Shown one piece after another: positions 25,304-33,667 of a DNA stretch of 64,000 nt. The notes below the pieces were generated by a model. It was not told the origin of the DNA. It worked only from the letters and a program-made list of their open reading frames with translations, and ran no database searches. Position 1 is the first letter of the stretch. Each line of letters starts with the position of its first letter. Made by a program: the position numbers and the translations under genes. The stretch is from an uncultured Clostridia bacterium. GTDB lineage: Bacteria; Bacillota_A; Clostridia; TANB77; CAG-508. The stretch lies in the NCBI GenBank assembly GCA_944388685.1, contig CALXJS010000001.1, forward strand, positions 40,430 to 104,429, read 5' to 3'.

Positions 25304-26140
25304 CTACAATCCCATCATTTCTCTTACTACTCTATCGGACATTTTTATAGTTCCAACTAAAACTAGCATATTAAATATTAATTCTCCAATATATTTCCAT
25401 ACTTGGGTAACTGCTGCTGCATTACTATCAACAACAGGTGGACTAGATGCAAAAGCAGAAAATATAATACAAGCAAGAACAATAATTGCTCCCTCTAAAC
25501 AAACTGCACAAAAACTTTTTAAAAAACTTTTTCCTACATTTTGTGTTGGTTCTCCTGCAAAAGTTGATAATGGTATTGGAGATAATGCTGTATAAAGATA
25601 CAATTTAAAGAATCTTCCATATACAGTCATTATCATAATAAAAGATAAAACCGTAACTAATAATCCTCCTATAAGTGTGACTGCCCATAGTGGAATACTT
25701 TCAAAGAAACCACAACTTTCAACTGCTGTAATTATTTCTTGTGGTAATACTGTTTTAGTGACACTTCCTAGTCCAGATGCAGTCATTATCGTTGATATTG
25801 CACCTTGAACAATCTTAAAGATTGATAATAATAAATCTAATCCATAAGTGACTACTATTTTTGCTATTGCAAATCTAATAAATAGTTTTAATGCGTGTTC
25901 TGGTTTTTTTACTTCGGTTAATGAACCACAAGTTTTCATCACTCCAACAACAAAAAATAAAACTAGAAGTGCTAACCCAATGGCTTGTATTGCTCCGTGA
26001 ATATTAGTAATAACATTCCAAATTGAACCACCTTTAAAAGTTTCTGGTGTTTGTGTTATTAAACTCCATATTTCACTTAATTTTGAATTCCAAGTTTCAA
26101 GTGCATTTTGTAAATTTTGGACTACCCAATTATCACTCAT
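25304..26140 (-). CDS. VirB6/TrbL-like channel membrane protein
   Basis: A 278-residue polytopic membrane protein with about six hydrophobic segments, starting MSDNWVVQNLQNALETW, with a periplasmic-type N-terminus (TPETFKGGSIWNVITNIHGAIQAIG) and a conserved YLYTALSPIPLSTFAGEPTQNVGKSFLKSF loop. This is the VirB6/TrbL-like component of the conjugation channel found between the pilin-like Maff2 protein and VirB4 in this element type. Ribosome binding site AAGGAGGTG. Confidence 0.9.
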   Translation of the reverse strand: MSDNWVVQNLQNALETWNSKLSEIWSLITQTPETFKGGSIWNVITNIHGAIQAIGLALLVLFFVVGVMKTCGSLTEVKKPEHALKLFIRFAIAKIVVTYGLDLLLSIFKIVQGAISTIMTASGLGSVTKTVLPQEIITAVESCGFFESIPLWAVTLIGGLLVTVLSFIMIMTVYGRFFKLYLYTALSPIPLSTFAGEPTQNVGKSFLKSFCAVCLEGAIIVLACIIFSAFASSPPVVDSNAAAVTQVWKYIGELIFNMLVLVGTIKMSDRVVREMMGL

Positions 26141-26198
26141 TTAAACACCTCCTTAAAATAGATGTGGGCAAGACTTTCGCCTTGCCCCATACTCGATA

Positions 26199-26531
26199 TT
26201 AACCTGTAATCATATTAAGAATTTCTTTTGCAAATGTGATAATAATTCCACCTGCAACTGTTAAAAAACCATTTGCTCTTTGGCTTGGATCGTGACTTTT
26301 TAATGATAATCCTACCTGAACTACACCAAAACCAAGTAAAATCATTCCTATTGCTCTTATCAAACCAAATATAAAGTTTGATAAATTGTTTACTACTGCC
26401 ATTGGATCATCTGCTGCTAAAACATTCATACTTGTTCCAATAGTTATCGCAAATAAACTTACTCCTATAACATAAAACTTAAATAGTTTTTTTCCTTTTT
26501 CACTTAATTGTATTTTATTATTTTTTTTCAT
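26199..26531 (-). CDS. Maff2-family (VirB2-like) small membrane protein
   Basis: A 110-residue protein with a signal-peptide-like N-terminus (LFKFYVIGVSLFAITIGTSMNVLAAD, possible cleavage after VLA) and two further hydrophobic segments (FIFGLIRAIGMILLGFGVVQVGLSL and FLTVAGGIIITFAKEIL). This is the Maff2 pattern, similar in design to VirB2 pilins. It overlaps the coupling protein gene by 14 bases. Confidence 0.88.
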   Translation of the reverse strand: MKKNNKIQLSEKGKKLFKFYVIGVSLFAITIGTSMNVLAADDPMAVVNNLSNFIFGLIRAIGMILLGFGVVQVGLSLKSHDPSQRANGFLTVAGGIIITFAKEILNMITG

Positions 26532-28338
26532 TATTAAACTCTCCCTTTCTTAAAAAATAATCATCTATATCATCTGAAGATACAATTTCATAATTGTCTG
26601 CTATTTCTTCTATTTCTGTGAAATCATAGTTTTCTATATTTTCATCAAATATAATTGAAGCAATAGCATTTTCTGTTCCTCCGTGTTTATAAGGTTTTTC
26701 TTTTCCATCAGTAGTAAAACCTACATTTGGATGTTTTAATACATCATACTTAAAATCTATAATTGGTCTTTCTCCTCTTATAAATAAAATTGCGTATCTG
26801 TTATCTAATAACCTTACTTCATCAGGAGTTAATAGTTCTCTACCACTTATTTGATAATTAGTAGAGTAATTCCCACTTCTACCACTACTTTTTCCATAGG
26901 TATTAGTGTCTATTGTTGCTTTACCTAATAATTCACTTACATATTTGTGTGTTGATTGTTCGTTACCACCTAAATATAAAAACTCATCACAGTTTCCTAC
27001 AATACTTTCCCATTGTTTTTCAAATAATGCTTTTAACTGTGCTAGATTTTGTAATATTATTGATACTGAAACTTCTCTTGAACGCATAACAGACAAAATC
27101 TTATCAAAATCATCTGGCAAACTAACATTAGCAAACTCGTCCATAACAAAATGCACGTGAATAGGTAAACTTCCACCATATTTATGGTCGGCTAAAAAAA
27201 ACAACTGCTGAAACAGTTGCGTATAAAGAATACTAACTAAAAAATTAAAACTTGTATCATTATCTGGTATAAGTGCAAATAATGCTACTTTCTTTTCTCC
27301 TAGTGATGGCAAATCTAATTCATCAGTAGCAGTTAATGAAGCAAGACTTTCTAAATTAAATTTTTCAAGTCTTGAAGCAAGTGTTATTTGAATAGACTTT
27401 AAAGTTTTTGCAGAACCACTATGATAATCTCTATAATACTTAACTGCAATATGTTCTGGTTCTCTACTTTCTAATCTATTAAATAATACATCTAATGGAC
27501 TTATATAAGTATCATCATCTTCGTGTACTTCTCCTGCTCTTAATAATTCCATAACCATTGGAAAATTTTGTTCATCTTCTGGTGCTTCATATTTTAAATA
27601 AAATATTAAAGCAAGTAATAACATACTTGCAGCAGTGTCCCAAAATGGATCATTACTTGAAGAACCTTTTGGAGTTGTCGCTTTAAAAAGATTCGTAACT
27701 AATTTTTGAACATCATTGTCAGTTTTTAAATAAACAAAAGGATTATAGCAATGACTCTTTTCCATATTTATAAGGTCTAATACTCTTACTTCATATCCTC
27801 TTTTTTCCAATAAATGTCCCTCATCTCTAACAATTTCTCCTTTTGGATCAAGAACAACAAAAGAAGTATTAGTTTGCATTAAGTTAGGTTTGCAATAAAA
27901 TCTTGTTTTACCTGCACCAGAACCTCCACATACTAATACATTTAAGTTTCTTCTATGCTTTTTACCATTAAGACCAATTTTAACATTTTGAGTTAATATT
28001 TTATTATCTGAAATAGGTTTTTGCTCGTATTTCTTATTTATAACACTAGCAACGCCCCATTTTGCAGAACCGTGTTCTTCTCTCCTACGATAATTCTTTC
28101 TAGTTGATAAATATATACTAATTCCCATTATATAAACAAATATAAATAATATTATTACTTTAATTGTATTATCACACCAAGAAAGATTAAAAGGACTACT
28201 CATCAAATTAGGAAAATCCTTAATTATCTGTGGTAGTCCTCCATCAAATGATGGTGCAACTAAAATTGCTAACCATATTGTAGGAAATAAGCCTAAAACA
28301 TAAACCCATTTCGGTATTTCATTACTTTCTCCTATCAT
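26518..28338 (-). CDS. VirD4-type coupling protein
   Basis: A 606-residue type IV coupling protein that delivers the relaxase-DNA complex to the channel. Two membrane segments lie in the first 76 residues, Walker A is CGGSGAGKT (137-145), followed by FVVLDPKGEIVRDEG, and Walker B is HFVMDEFANV near residue 400. An acidic tail follows. Length normal. The gene order coupling protein, Maff2, VirB6-like, PrgI, VirB4 is that of Tn1549-like elements. Its start overlaps the small gene upstream by 17 bases. Confidence 0.95.
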   Translation of the reverse strand: MIGESNEIPKWVYVLGLFPTIWLAILVAPSFDGGLPQIIKDFPNLMSSPFNLSWCDNTIKVIILFIFVYIMGISIYLSTRKNYRRREEHGSAKWGVASVINKKYEQKPISDNKILTQNVKIGLNGKKHRRNLNVLVCGGSGAGKTRFYCKPNLMQTNTSFVVLDPKGEIVRDEGHLLEKRGYEVRVLDLINMEKSHCYNPFVYLKTDNDVQKLVTNLFKATTPKGSSSNDPFWDTAASMLLLALIFYLKYEAPEDEQNFPMVMELLRAGEVHEDDDTYISPLDVLFNRLESREPEHIAVKYYRDYHSGSAKTLKSIQITLASRLEKFNLESLASLTATDELDLPSLGEKKVALFALIPDNDTSFNFLVSILYTQLFQQLFFLADHKYGGSLPIHVHFVMDEFANVSLPDDFDKILSVMRSREVSVSIILQNLAQLKALFEKQWESIVGNCDEFLYLGGNEQSTHKYVSELLGKATIDTNTYGKSSGRSGNYSTNYQISGRELLTPDEVRLLDNRYAILFIRGERPIIDFKYDVLKHPNVGFTTDGKEKPYKHGGTENAIASIIFDENIENYDFTEIEEIADNYEIVSSDDIDDYFLRKGEFNNEKK

Positions 28339-28525
28339 CTTTCCTCAAAGATTTTACGAGAGGTCTTTTTTTTTCTGGGGCATCTATTGCTTTCAAAAGA
28401 AGTTCATCAACAGGTGCTGTTTCTCTTTCTTCTGCAATTAGTTTATTCCTTAATTGATTTAAGGCATTTATTAAAATACCAATTTCATATTTATCTAAAT
28501 CTAATGTTTTTATTCCATCTCTCAC
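28322..28525 (-). CDS. Small helical protein of unknown function
   Basis: Start taken as GTG 28525 (MRDGIKTLDLDKYEIGILI), because ATAGGAGGT lies 5 bases upstream; the longer open frame starts inside the previous gene with no site. It has 67 residues, helical and basic at the C-terminus (KKRPLVKSLRKDDRRK). Proteins of this size precede the coupling protein gene in related elements. Function unknown. Confidence 0.7.
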   Translation of the reverse strand: MRDGIKTLDLDKYEIGILINALNQLRNKLIAEERETAPVDELLLKAIDAPEKKRPLVKSLRKDDRRK

Positions 28526-28535
28526 AATATACCTC

Positions 28536-29420
28536 CTATCTTTCGTGTACCTTATTTTTTTGAGATTTTGATATATTTTCAAAATGTTGAGCCATTCTTG
28601 AATTTATATCTTCCATTGTACTTCTCATTGAACTTAATTCATTTCTTACTTCGCCAGAGTTCATATTTTTTAATGTTTCTGGTATGTTATTAAAATCATA
28701 ATTGGAAACATCAATACCATATTTTTTGCATAGCATATATGAAGTGCATTTACATTTAAAATTATCTAATTCACTATTTCCTGTTTCTTCTAAACTTGCT
28801 TTTGCCAATTCATTAGATAATTCTCTAAATACCGTTTGAGGTTCTACTCCTCTTTTAACATATAGTACATTATCTTCTTTATTCCATTCTGCGACTTTAT
28901 CAGTTCCACTAATATCATCTACTGCTTTAATATCAACAGGGCATTCTTTTAATAATGCTGTAAGTTTTGTCTTATCATCATAAGAACTTACTTTATTTGT
29001 TGGTTTAAAAGTAGTTTGTGATACATCAAACATTTTCTTTGGATTATATGATGGTGCAATAGAACCGTCACTTCTTACATAAGAATCTCCTGGTTCTAAA
29101 ATTGTTATTCCAGTTTCATCTCTCTTTATATATGCTCCTAAATCTTTCCAATCATTAAATTCTTTTAACTGTGTTGCATTAGGCATTTGCGAAGTAATTA
29201 AAAGAGCATTTCCAACAGAATACTTATCAAATTTACTTTGAACATCTAAATATGTTTTAAACTTGTTTGGATCTAATTTTATTTCATCAGCAGTTTTATA
29301 CATTAAATCATAGCACTCTTTTCTTTGCTCTTGTTTTCTTTTTGCCCAAGCATCTTTGTCAAATTCTTGTTTAACAGTTTTACCATTAGTTCCTGCTATA
29401 ATTTCATCAACATCACTCAT
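28536..29420 (-). CDS. ArdC-N-like ssDNA-binding domain protein
   Basis: A 294-residue protein. The first half has the ArdC N-terminal (DUF1738-like) pattern: YLDVQSKFDKYSVGNALLITSQMPNATQLKEFNDW, then KDLGAYIKRDETGITILEP. The second half is helical and carries no HExxH motif, so the metalloprotease domain of full ArdC proteins is absent. ArdC-like proteins bind single-stranded DNA and some protect incoming DNA from restriction; the same domain seems present at the N-terminus of the giant helicase protein. It is 3 bases after the PcfB-like gene. Confidence 0.75.
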   Translation of the reverse strand: MSDVDEIIAGTNGKTVKQEFDKDAWAKRKQEQRKECYDLMYKTADEIKLDPNKFKTYLDVQSKFDKYSVGNALLITSQMPNATQLKEFNDWKDLGAYIKRDETGITILEPGDSYVRSDGSIAPSYNPKKMFDVSQTTFKPTNKVSSYDDKTKLTALLKECPVDIKAVDDISGTDKVAEWNKEDNVLYVKRGVEPQTVFRELSNELAKASLEETGNSELDNFKCKCTSYMLCKKYGIDVSNYDFNNIPETLKNMNSGEVRNELSSMRSTMEDINSRMAQHFENISKSQKNKVHER

Positions 29421-29423
29421 AAA

Positions 29424-30209
29424 TTATGCACCTCTTTCCTTTGACTTTTTCTTTTTACCAATAGGTTGTTGATGTTTAGTAGTATTTTCTTTAACATCTT
29501 TGTTCTTAACAGGTTCAGATTTCTCTAAATCTTCATTTGCTTTTTGCTCTTTCTGTTCTCGCTTGATGTTTTTTATTTCTTCTCGAACAGAAGGTTTGTT
29601 TGATTTAGTACCCTTGTCTGGACTGTTTTTGTTCTTTAAGATAGGCTCTGACAGAGGGCTTTTTTCTGTCTTTGCCACTTGGGGGTTTGACATTTCATTT
29701 TCTTCTTTCCCTGTTGGTTTAGATAAAATATCATCTACTAATTTTTCCTCAACTGTTTTTTGTTTAACACCTTTGTCGGTTTCTTGTTTTTCTTTTGTCT
29801 TTTGAATTTCACTTTTAATAGTAGCAGAATCATAAGTTGATAAGTTAAATCTTTCTACAATACGATTGATTTTACTTGCATCTTCTGCTCTTACCATAAT
29901 ATCAACCATACCATCTTCACTTTTATGTCTTTTATTCATTAAAGCACTAAACAATACACCATATCTTTTGGCTTCTTGTGTAAATTTTTTTAAATCTTCT
30001 TCTTTAACTGAAAAGACTTTTAATTCTTTGCCAGATTTAAGCATATTTATAAGTTTGGTTTTACCCTTTGTTTGCTGATTATCTTTCATAATTGTATAAA
30101 GAAATAATGCAATATTCTTTGCTCCACTTCCAGATATTTTGGCTGCTACTTCTAAACCTTGAAGACTTAATCTAACAATAGATTCTGCTGCATCACCTGA
30201 TGTGTTCAT
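29424..30209 (-). CDS. PcfB/DUF3801 relaxosome protein
   Basis: A 261-residue protein. Residues 1-125 match the PcfB (DUF3801) pattern: SIVRLSLQGLEVAAKISGSGAKNIALFLYTIMKDNQQTKGK and LKKFTQEAKRYGVLFSALMNKR. The remaining half is a low-complexity Lys/Glu tail. PcfB-type proteins connect the relaxosome and the coupling protein. The start overlaps the relaxase gene by 17 bases. Confidence 0.88.
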   Translation of the reverse strand: MNTSGDAAESIVRLSLQGLEVAAKISGSGAKNIALFLYTIMKDNQQTKGKTKLINMLKSGKELKVFSVKEEDLKKFTQEAKRYGVLFSALMNKRHKSEDGMVDIMVRAEDASKINRIVERFNLSTYDSATIKSEIQKTKEKQETDKGVKQKTVEEKLVDDILSKPTGKEENEMSNPQVAKTEKSPLSEPILKNKNSPDKGTKSNKPSVREEIKNIKREQKEQKANEDLEKSEPVKNKDVKENTTKHQQPIGKKKKSKERGA

Positions 30210-31548
30210 TTTTCTCCACTTCCTTTCCTTTTTCTAATTCTTGTTCAAATTCTTTTACATTTTGCTCTAACCTAGATGTTCTTTCTTCTATTTCATCACA
30301 TAAAACCACCTCCTTTCGTAAAGGTTCTATTTGCTTGTTTATTTCATCTATCTGTTTTTTTATTTCAACTTTTTCTTCCTTATTTTTTGATTTTTTATGT
30401 TTGTACCATAATTTACTTCTTGTATCTAATAGAGTTGTAAGTTGCTTATGCTTTTCTTCCTTAAATGAAAAAAACTGCTCGTTAGTTTTTAATTTATTTC
30501 TAACAAGCAGTTTGGTTTGTTCTGATATACTATCCATCTTTTTTATATCTGCACGAATAGATGGTGGTAGTTTTTGATATGGATATTTTTTAGGAAATAC
30601 TTTAAGCAAATAACAATAATGAATATATAAAGCATAAATCCCTTTTCTTTTCTCTTTGTTATAAGTTGGTTTAGAATAATATTTTTTCTTTCTTCCATAT
30701 TCTTCAATAAATGGTATTCTCGTTGCTTTTGTATTTTCTATTCTTTCAGTTATTTTATCAATAGAATAATCACTACCAAAATATCTTTCAATACGAATAT
30801 TTTTCTTATATGGATTTCTTCTTATACTTAATTTATTTGCTCTATAAATCAATTCATAATCCATTGCTTTCATCAGTTTTTCAAAATCTTTATATGAATA
30901 TGCCATAGCAATAGCACGATCTAAATCTTGTTTAGCAATCGTATAATAATTAGTTCTTTCCGTATAACCTTTTTGATAGTTAGCAAAATTTATTTTACTA
31001 TTTCTACAAGGCTTTTCTTTTAATACTGACAATCCATACTCTGAACATAATGAATCAGATAATCTTCGTAGTTCAGCATAAGTTTCTCTTTTATCATAAT
31101 ATTTCTTACCATCTTTAAATGAAACAGAATTAATAACAAAATGATTATGATAATGTTTAGTATTCAAATGAGTAGATACAACAACTTCAAATCTATCTCC
31201 CCACATTTCTTCGGCTAGTTTTACACCAATAGCGTGTGCTTGTTCTGGTGCGACTTCTCCCTCTGCAAAAGATTGAAATGCGTGAAATCCTAAAATACCA
31301 TTTGTCTTATTAAATTGTTTTTTTGTAATTACCATTTCTTCTAGTGCAGTTTCAGGGGTACAATTTATACCAGATACATAAAATTGTTTTTCAGTTTTAT
31401 AGTCTGCCTCAACATAATCTATTACACTATGCAAATCATAATAATTTGATTTATCATAATCAGTATTAATTGTTTTTTTTACATTTGTTGTATAGTTAAT
31501 AACATTATCTAATCTTTTTTCAATTTTCCATATACCTGTTGTTGCCAT
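30193..31548 (-). CDS. Relaxase (MobP-type mobilisation nuclease)
   Basis: A 451-residue relaxase expected to nick oriT and stay covalently bound to the transferred strand. The metal-binding motif KHYHNHFVINS (His132, 134, 136) is clear; the candidate nucleophile Tyr is near the N-terminus (NVINYTTN, Tyr19). A long basic helical C-terminus follows. The ribosome binding site GAAAGGAG precedes ATG. MobC lies 0.98 kb upstream but is separated by a single gene with its own terminator, so that gene is an insertion into the mobilisation operon. Confidence 0.92.
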   Translation of the reverse strand: MATTGIWKIEKRLDNVINYTTNVKKTINTDYDKSNYYDLHSVIDYVEADYKTEKQFYVSGINCTPETALEEMVITKKQFNKTNGILGFHAFQSFAEGEVAPEQAHAIGVKLAEEMWGDRFEVVVSTHLNTKHYHNHFVINSVSFKDGKKYYDKRETYAELRRLSDSLCSEYGLSVLKEKPCRNSKINFANYQKGYTERTNYYTIAKQDLDRAIAMAYSYKDFEKLMKAMDYELIYRANKLSIRRNPYKKNIRIERYFGSDYSIDKITERIENTKATRIPFIEEYGRKKKYYSKPTYNKEKRKGIYALYIHYCYLLKVFPKKYPYQKLPPSIRADIKKMDSISEQTKLLVRNKLKTNEQFFSFKEEKHKQLTTLLDTRSKLWYKHKKSKNKEEKVEIKKQIDEINKQIEPLRKEVVLCDEIEERTSRLEQNVKEFEQELEKGKEVEKNEHIR

Positions 31549-31567
31549 ATCTTCTCCTTTCTTTCAA

Positions 31568-31602
31568 ATAAAAAAAGAGTTAGCATATTTCTACACTAAC
31601 TC
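31568..31602 (-). terminator. Terminator after the inserted unknown gene
   Basis: GAGTTAG and CTAACTC (31577-31602) with a 12-base loop, followed by TTTTTTT on the minus strand. It isolates the gene at 31627 from the relaxase gene. Confidence 0.8.
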
Positions 31603-31626
31603 ATTAATTACTATACTCTAATATTT

Positions 31627-32409
31627 TTATGTTTCTAAATTATTTATAATATTTGTCATAACTTCTTCAAAAGGATAACTGTTTTGATTACATTTAGGTT
31701 TGATAATAATATCAATTATATCATCTATATACTTTATAAACTTAATATGAAATTCTTGAAGAATTTTCATATATTTATCACTATCAAATGATTTAATTCT
31801 AGGTATTACAATATTAGGTATTTTACCATTTACTAAAAATAATTCAGAATTATTACTTTCAAAACCAAATATATCAAAGACACCTTTATGTTTTATATAA
31901 TTATAATCTTGTCTAAAATCATTTGGCAAATTTTTTGTCCAAAAATCATTTGTTATATTTAACAACTTCTCTAATATAGACTTTTCTTTTATACTCGATA
32001 TATTAATTTGACATTTAAGTATTTCTTGTAAAGATTCAAAGTTTATTGAAGCTTCAATTTTTTTTATTTCTTCCATTGATATATTAAATTCTTCATCTTT
32101 TTTTGAAACACAATAAAAATATACTAAACACCAACTCAAATCTATGCAAGTATTATAATATATTAATGCATTTTGCAAAAATAAATTCTTCAACATTTTT
32201 TTATTTTTTCCCTCAGGATCTAAATCGCCATAATTAGTTTTATCTTCTGAAAATATTACATTCATTCTTGCAACACAAAAGTTATGATATATTTGTCTTA
32301 ATTTAAATCTGCAAAGTAAATCTTGTCTATCTTTATTTGAATAATAATCTATATCATTATCAAAAAATTCTATCCAATTTGGAAATTGAAAATCATCTAA
32401 AATATTCAT
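31627..32409 (-). CDS. Unknown accessory protein, possible HEPN-like fold
   Basis: Start taken as ATG 32409 (MNILDDFQFPNW), 6 bases after AAAAGGAG; the longer frame to 32460 has no site. It has 260 residues, mostly helical, rich in Ile, Asn, Lys and Tyr, with no membrane segment. LIYYNTCIDLSWCLVYFYCVS and FRQDYNYIKHKGVFDIFG stand out; the R...NYIKHKG wording resembles some HEPN-type proteins, many of which are defence RNases, but R-x4-6-H spacing is not met exactly. It sits alone between mobC and the relaxase gene, with its own terminator and a possible promoter. It is probably cargo; function unknown. Confidence 0.65.
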   Translation of the reverse strand: MNILDDFQFPNWIEFFDNDIDYYSNKDRQDLLCRFKLRQIYHNFCVARMNVIFSEDKTNYGDLDPEGKNKKMLKNLFLQNALIYYNTCIDLSWCLVYFYCVSKKDEEFNISMEEIKKIEASINFESLQEILKCQINISSIKEKSILEKLLNITNDFWTKNLPNDFRQDYNYIKHKGVFDIFGFESNNSELFLVNGKIPNIVIPRIKSFDSDKYMKILQEFHIKFIKYIDDIIDIIIKPKCNQNSYPFEEVMTNIINNLET

Positions 32410-32524
32410 ATTTTCTCCTTTTCGATATATTTGTAGTGTAGATTTTTTCATCACATACATTATTTCTTATACATTAAATTATATCATTAAAGAATACAAT
32501 AATCTATATTCCCAACCAAAATTA

Positions 32525-32851
32525 TTATTTTTCTTTTGGAAGTAAATACTCTTTTTTTATTTCTAAAATTAATTGATTAACTCTATCTGCATTTTTCTTA
32601 TATTCCAATTCATCAACAAAACCAAGAGCATTGGCTCGTCTTGCTATTTGGTTCATACTATTACCTAATGCTCTTACTTGTTTTATTGCTTCATAAAATT
32701 CTTCTGGTGGTTTTTCTTTAGGCTCAAATCCATTTGCAAGTTCCCTTATCAATTCAGATACTGATAGACCAACTTTCTCTGCTCTATCTCGTAGATTATA
32801 ATACTCATCATAAGTCATCCAAAAAGTAATCTGTTTTTCTCTAACTCGCAT
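32525..32851 (-). CDS. MobC-like relaxosome protein
   Basis: Start ATG 32851 (MRVREKQITFWM), 8 bases after GGAG. It has 108 residues: a ribbon-helix-helix-type N-terminus (QITFWMTYDEYYNLRDRAEKVGLSVSELIRELA) and the MobC motif EAIKQVRALGNSMNQIARRAN. It should bind oriT and assist the relaxase. The upstream 40-residue membrane peptide overlaps its start and supplies the ribosome binding site. Confidence 0.9.
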   Translation of the reverse strand: MRVREKQITFWMTYDEYYNLRDRAEKVGLSVSELIRELANGFEPKEKPPEEFYEAIKQVRALGNSMNQIARRANALGFVDELEYKKNADRVNQLILEIKKEYLLPKEK

Positions 32852-32853
32852 CA

Positions 32854-32976
32854 CTACCACTCCATTTCATTTTTTATAAATTCATTTAATCTATTGTTTT
32901 GATGTTTTAATGTTAATGTTGCTATAACTAATCCACCAATTACTAAACCTAAAACAAAAAATAATAACTCACTCAT
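32854..32976 (-). CDS. 40-residue single-pass membrane peptide (DUF3789-like)
   Basis: MSELLFFVLGLVIGGLVIATLTLKHQNNRLNEF: one glycine-containing membrane segment and a short polar tail. It ends within the region upstream of the mobC start. A ribosome binding site AAAGGAG lies about 13 bases upstream, a wide spacing. Small peptides of this design, some named DUF3789, are common in Firmicute elements. Confidence 0.6.
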   Translation of the reverse strand: MSELLFFVLGLVIGGLVIATLTLKHQNNRLNEFIKNEMEW

Positions 32977-33008
32977 ATTCTAATAGCACTCCTTTCTTTT
33001 TTCAATTA

Positions 33009-33058
33009 TGGGGATTGGGGTTTCCCCACATACGAATTTTGTGTGTACACAAATTCAG
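33009..33058. other. Candidate origin of transfer
   Basis: An unusually GC-rich, repeat-rich stretch directly upstream of the mobC operon: GGGG-TTT-CCCC (about 33017-33027), then the imperfect palindrome GAATTTTGTGTGTACACAAATTC (33034-33056) with the perfect core TGTGTACACA. oriT sites usually lie next to mobC and relaxase genes. No nic site is assigned. Confidence 0.45.
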
Positions 33059-33079
33059 TGCTGGCTAGACATTAAAGTC

Positions 33080-33664
33080 CTATTTCCCATAAGTGCAATG
33101 CCCACAATTAGGACAATAAAATCTGCAAGATTCACATTCTTTTTGGTCGTCAATTTCAGTTTCTAATTCATCATAATCATCTTCTAAATCATCATCATTT
33201 TTATTAGGAAGTTCTCCTGTTTCATCATAATAATTTATTATTTTTTGATTAAAATCTTCTAAATTTTCAACTACTCCAACAAGAATATTTGCTTTATTTT
33301 CATCTAATTCTATAAGGTTATTTTCTATTACAAAATCAAATGCAATTCTAAATGCTTCGCCCTCACTTCTTGCGTGAACTTTGAATATTTTTTCCTCTTT
33401 ACTCTTAACCATCACATAAAATAATTTGTCAAAATCCACTTCCCATAAACCTATATCATCAAGTAAATTCATAACATCAATATCTAATTCCTTACATAAT
33501 TTTATTAAGATAATAAATGAAAAATTTGCTCTCATTCCATTTTCAATTCTTGATATTTCTGTATGACTTATTCCTATTTTATCTGCTAATTGTCGTAGTG
33601 ATAATCCCTTTTCCTCTCTTGCATTTTTTAATCTTTCTGCTAATTCTAAATAATTATATTTCAT
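33080..33664 (-). CDS. Cro/CI-type HTH regulator with C-terminal Cys cluster
   Basis: A 194-residue protein. Residues 5-70 are an XRE helix-turn-helix (LAERLKNAREEKGLSLRQLADKIGISHTEISRIENG). A middle domain of about 80 residues follows, then an acidic linker and a tail CESCRFYCPNCGHCTYGK, likely a zinc site. The stop lies close to the candidate oriT. It starts 3 bases after the primase gene. Probably controls the mobilisation or replication genes; the tail is unusual for this family. Confidence 0.8.
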   Translation of the reverse strand: MKYNYLELAERLKNAREEKGLSLRQLADKIGISHTEISRIENGMRANFSFIILIKLCKELDIDVMNLLDDIGLWEVDFDKLFYVMVKSKEEKIFKVHARSEGEAFRIAFDFVIENNLIELDENKANILVGVVENLEDFNQKIINYYDETGELPNKNDDDLEDDYDELETEIDDQKECESCRFYCPNCGHCTYGK

Positions 33665-33667
33665 TTT

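Noticed and set aside
29500..30577. Plus-strand open frames opposite the PcfB-like and relaxase genes
   Set aside because: Shadows of Lys/Glu-rich minus-strand coding; Ser/Phe-rich translation, no ribosome binding sites.
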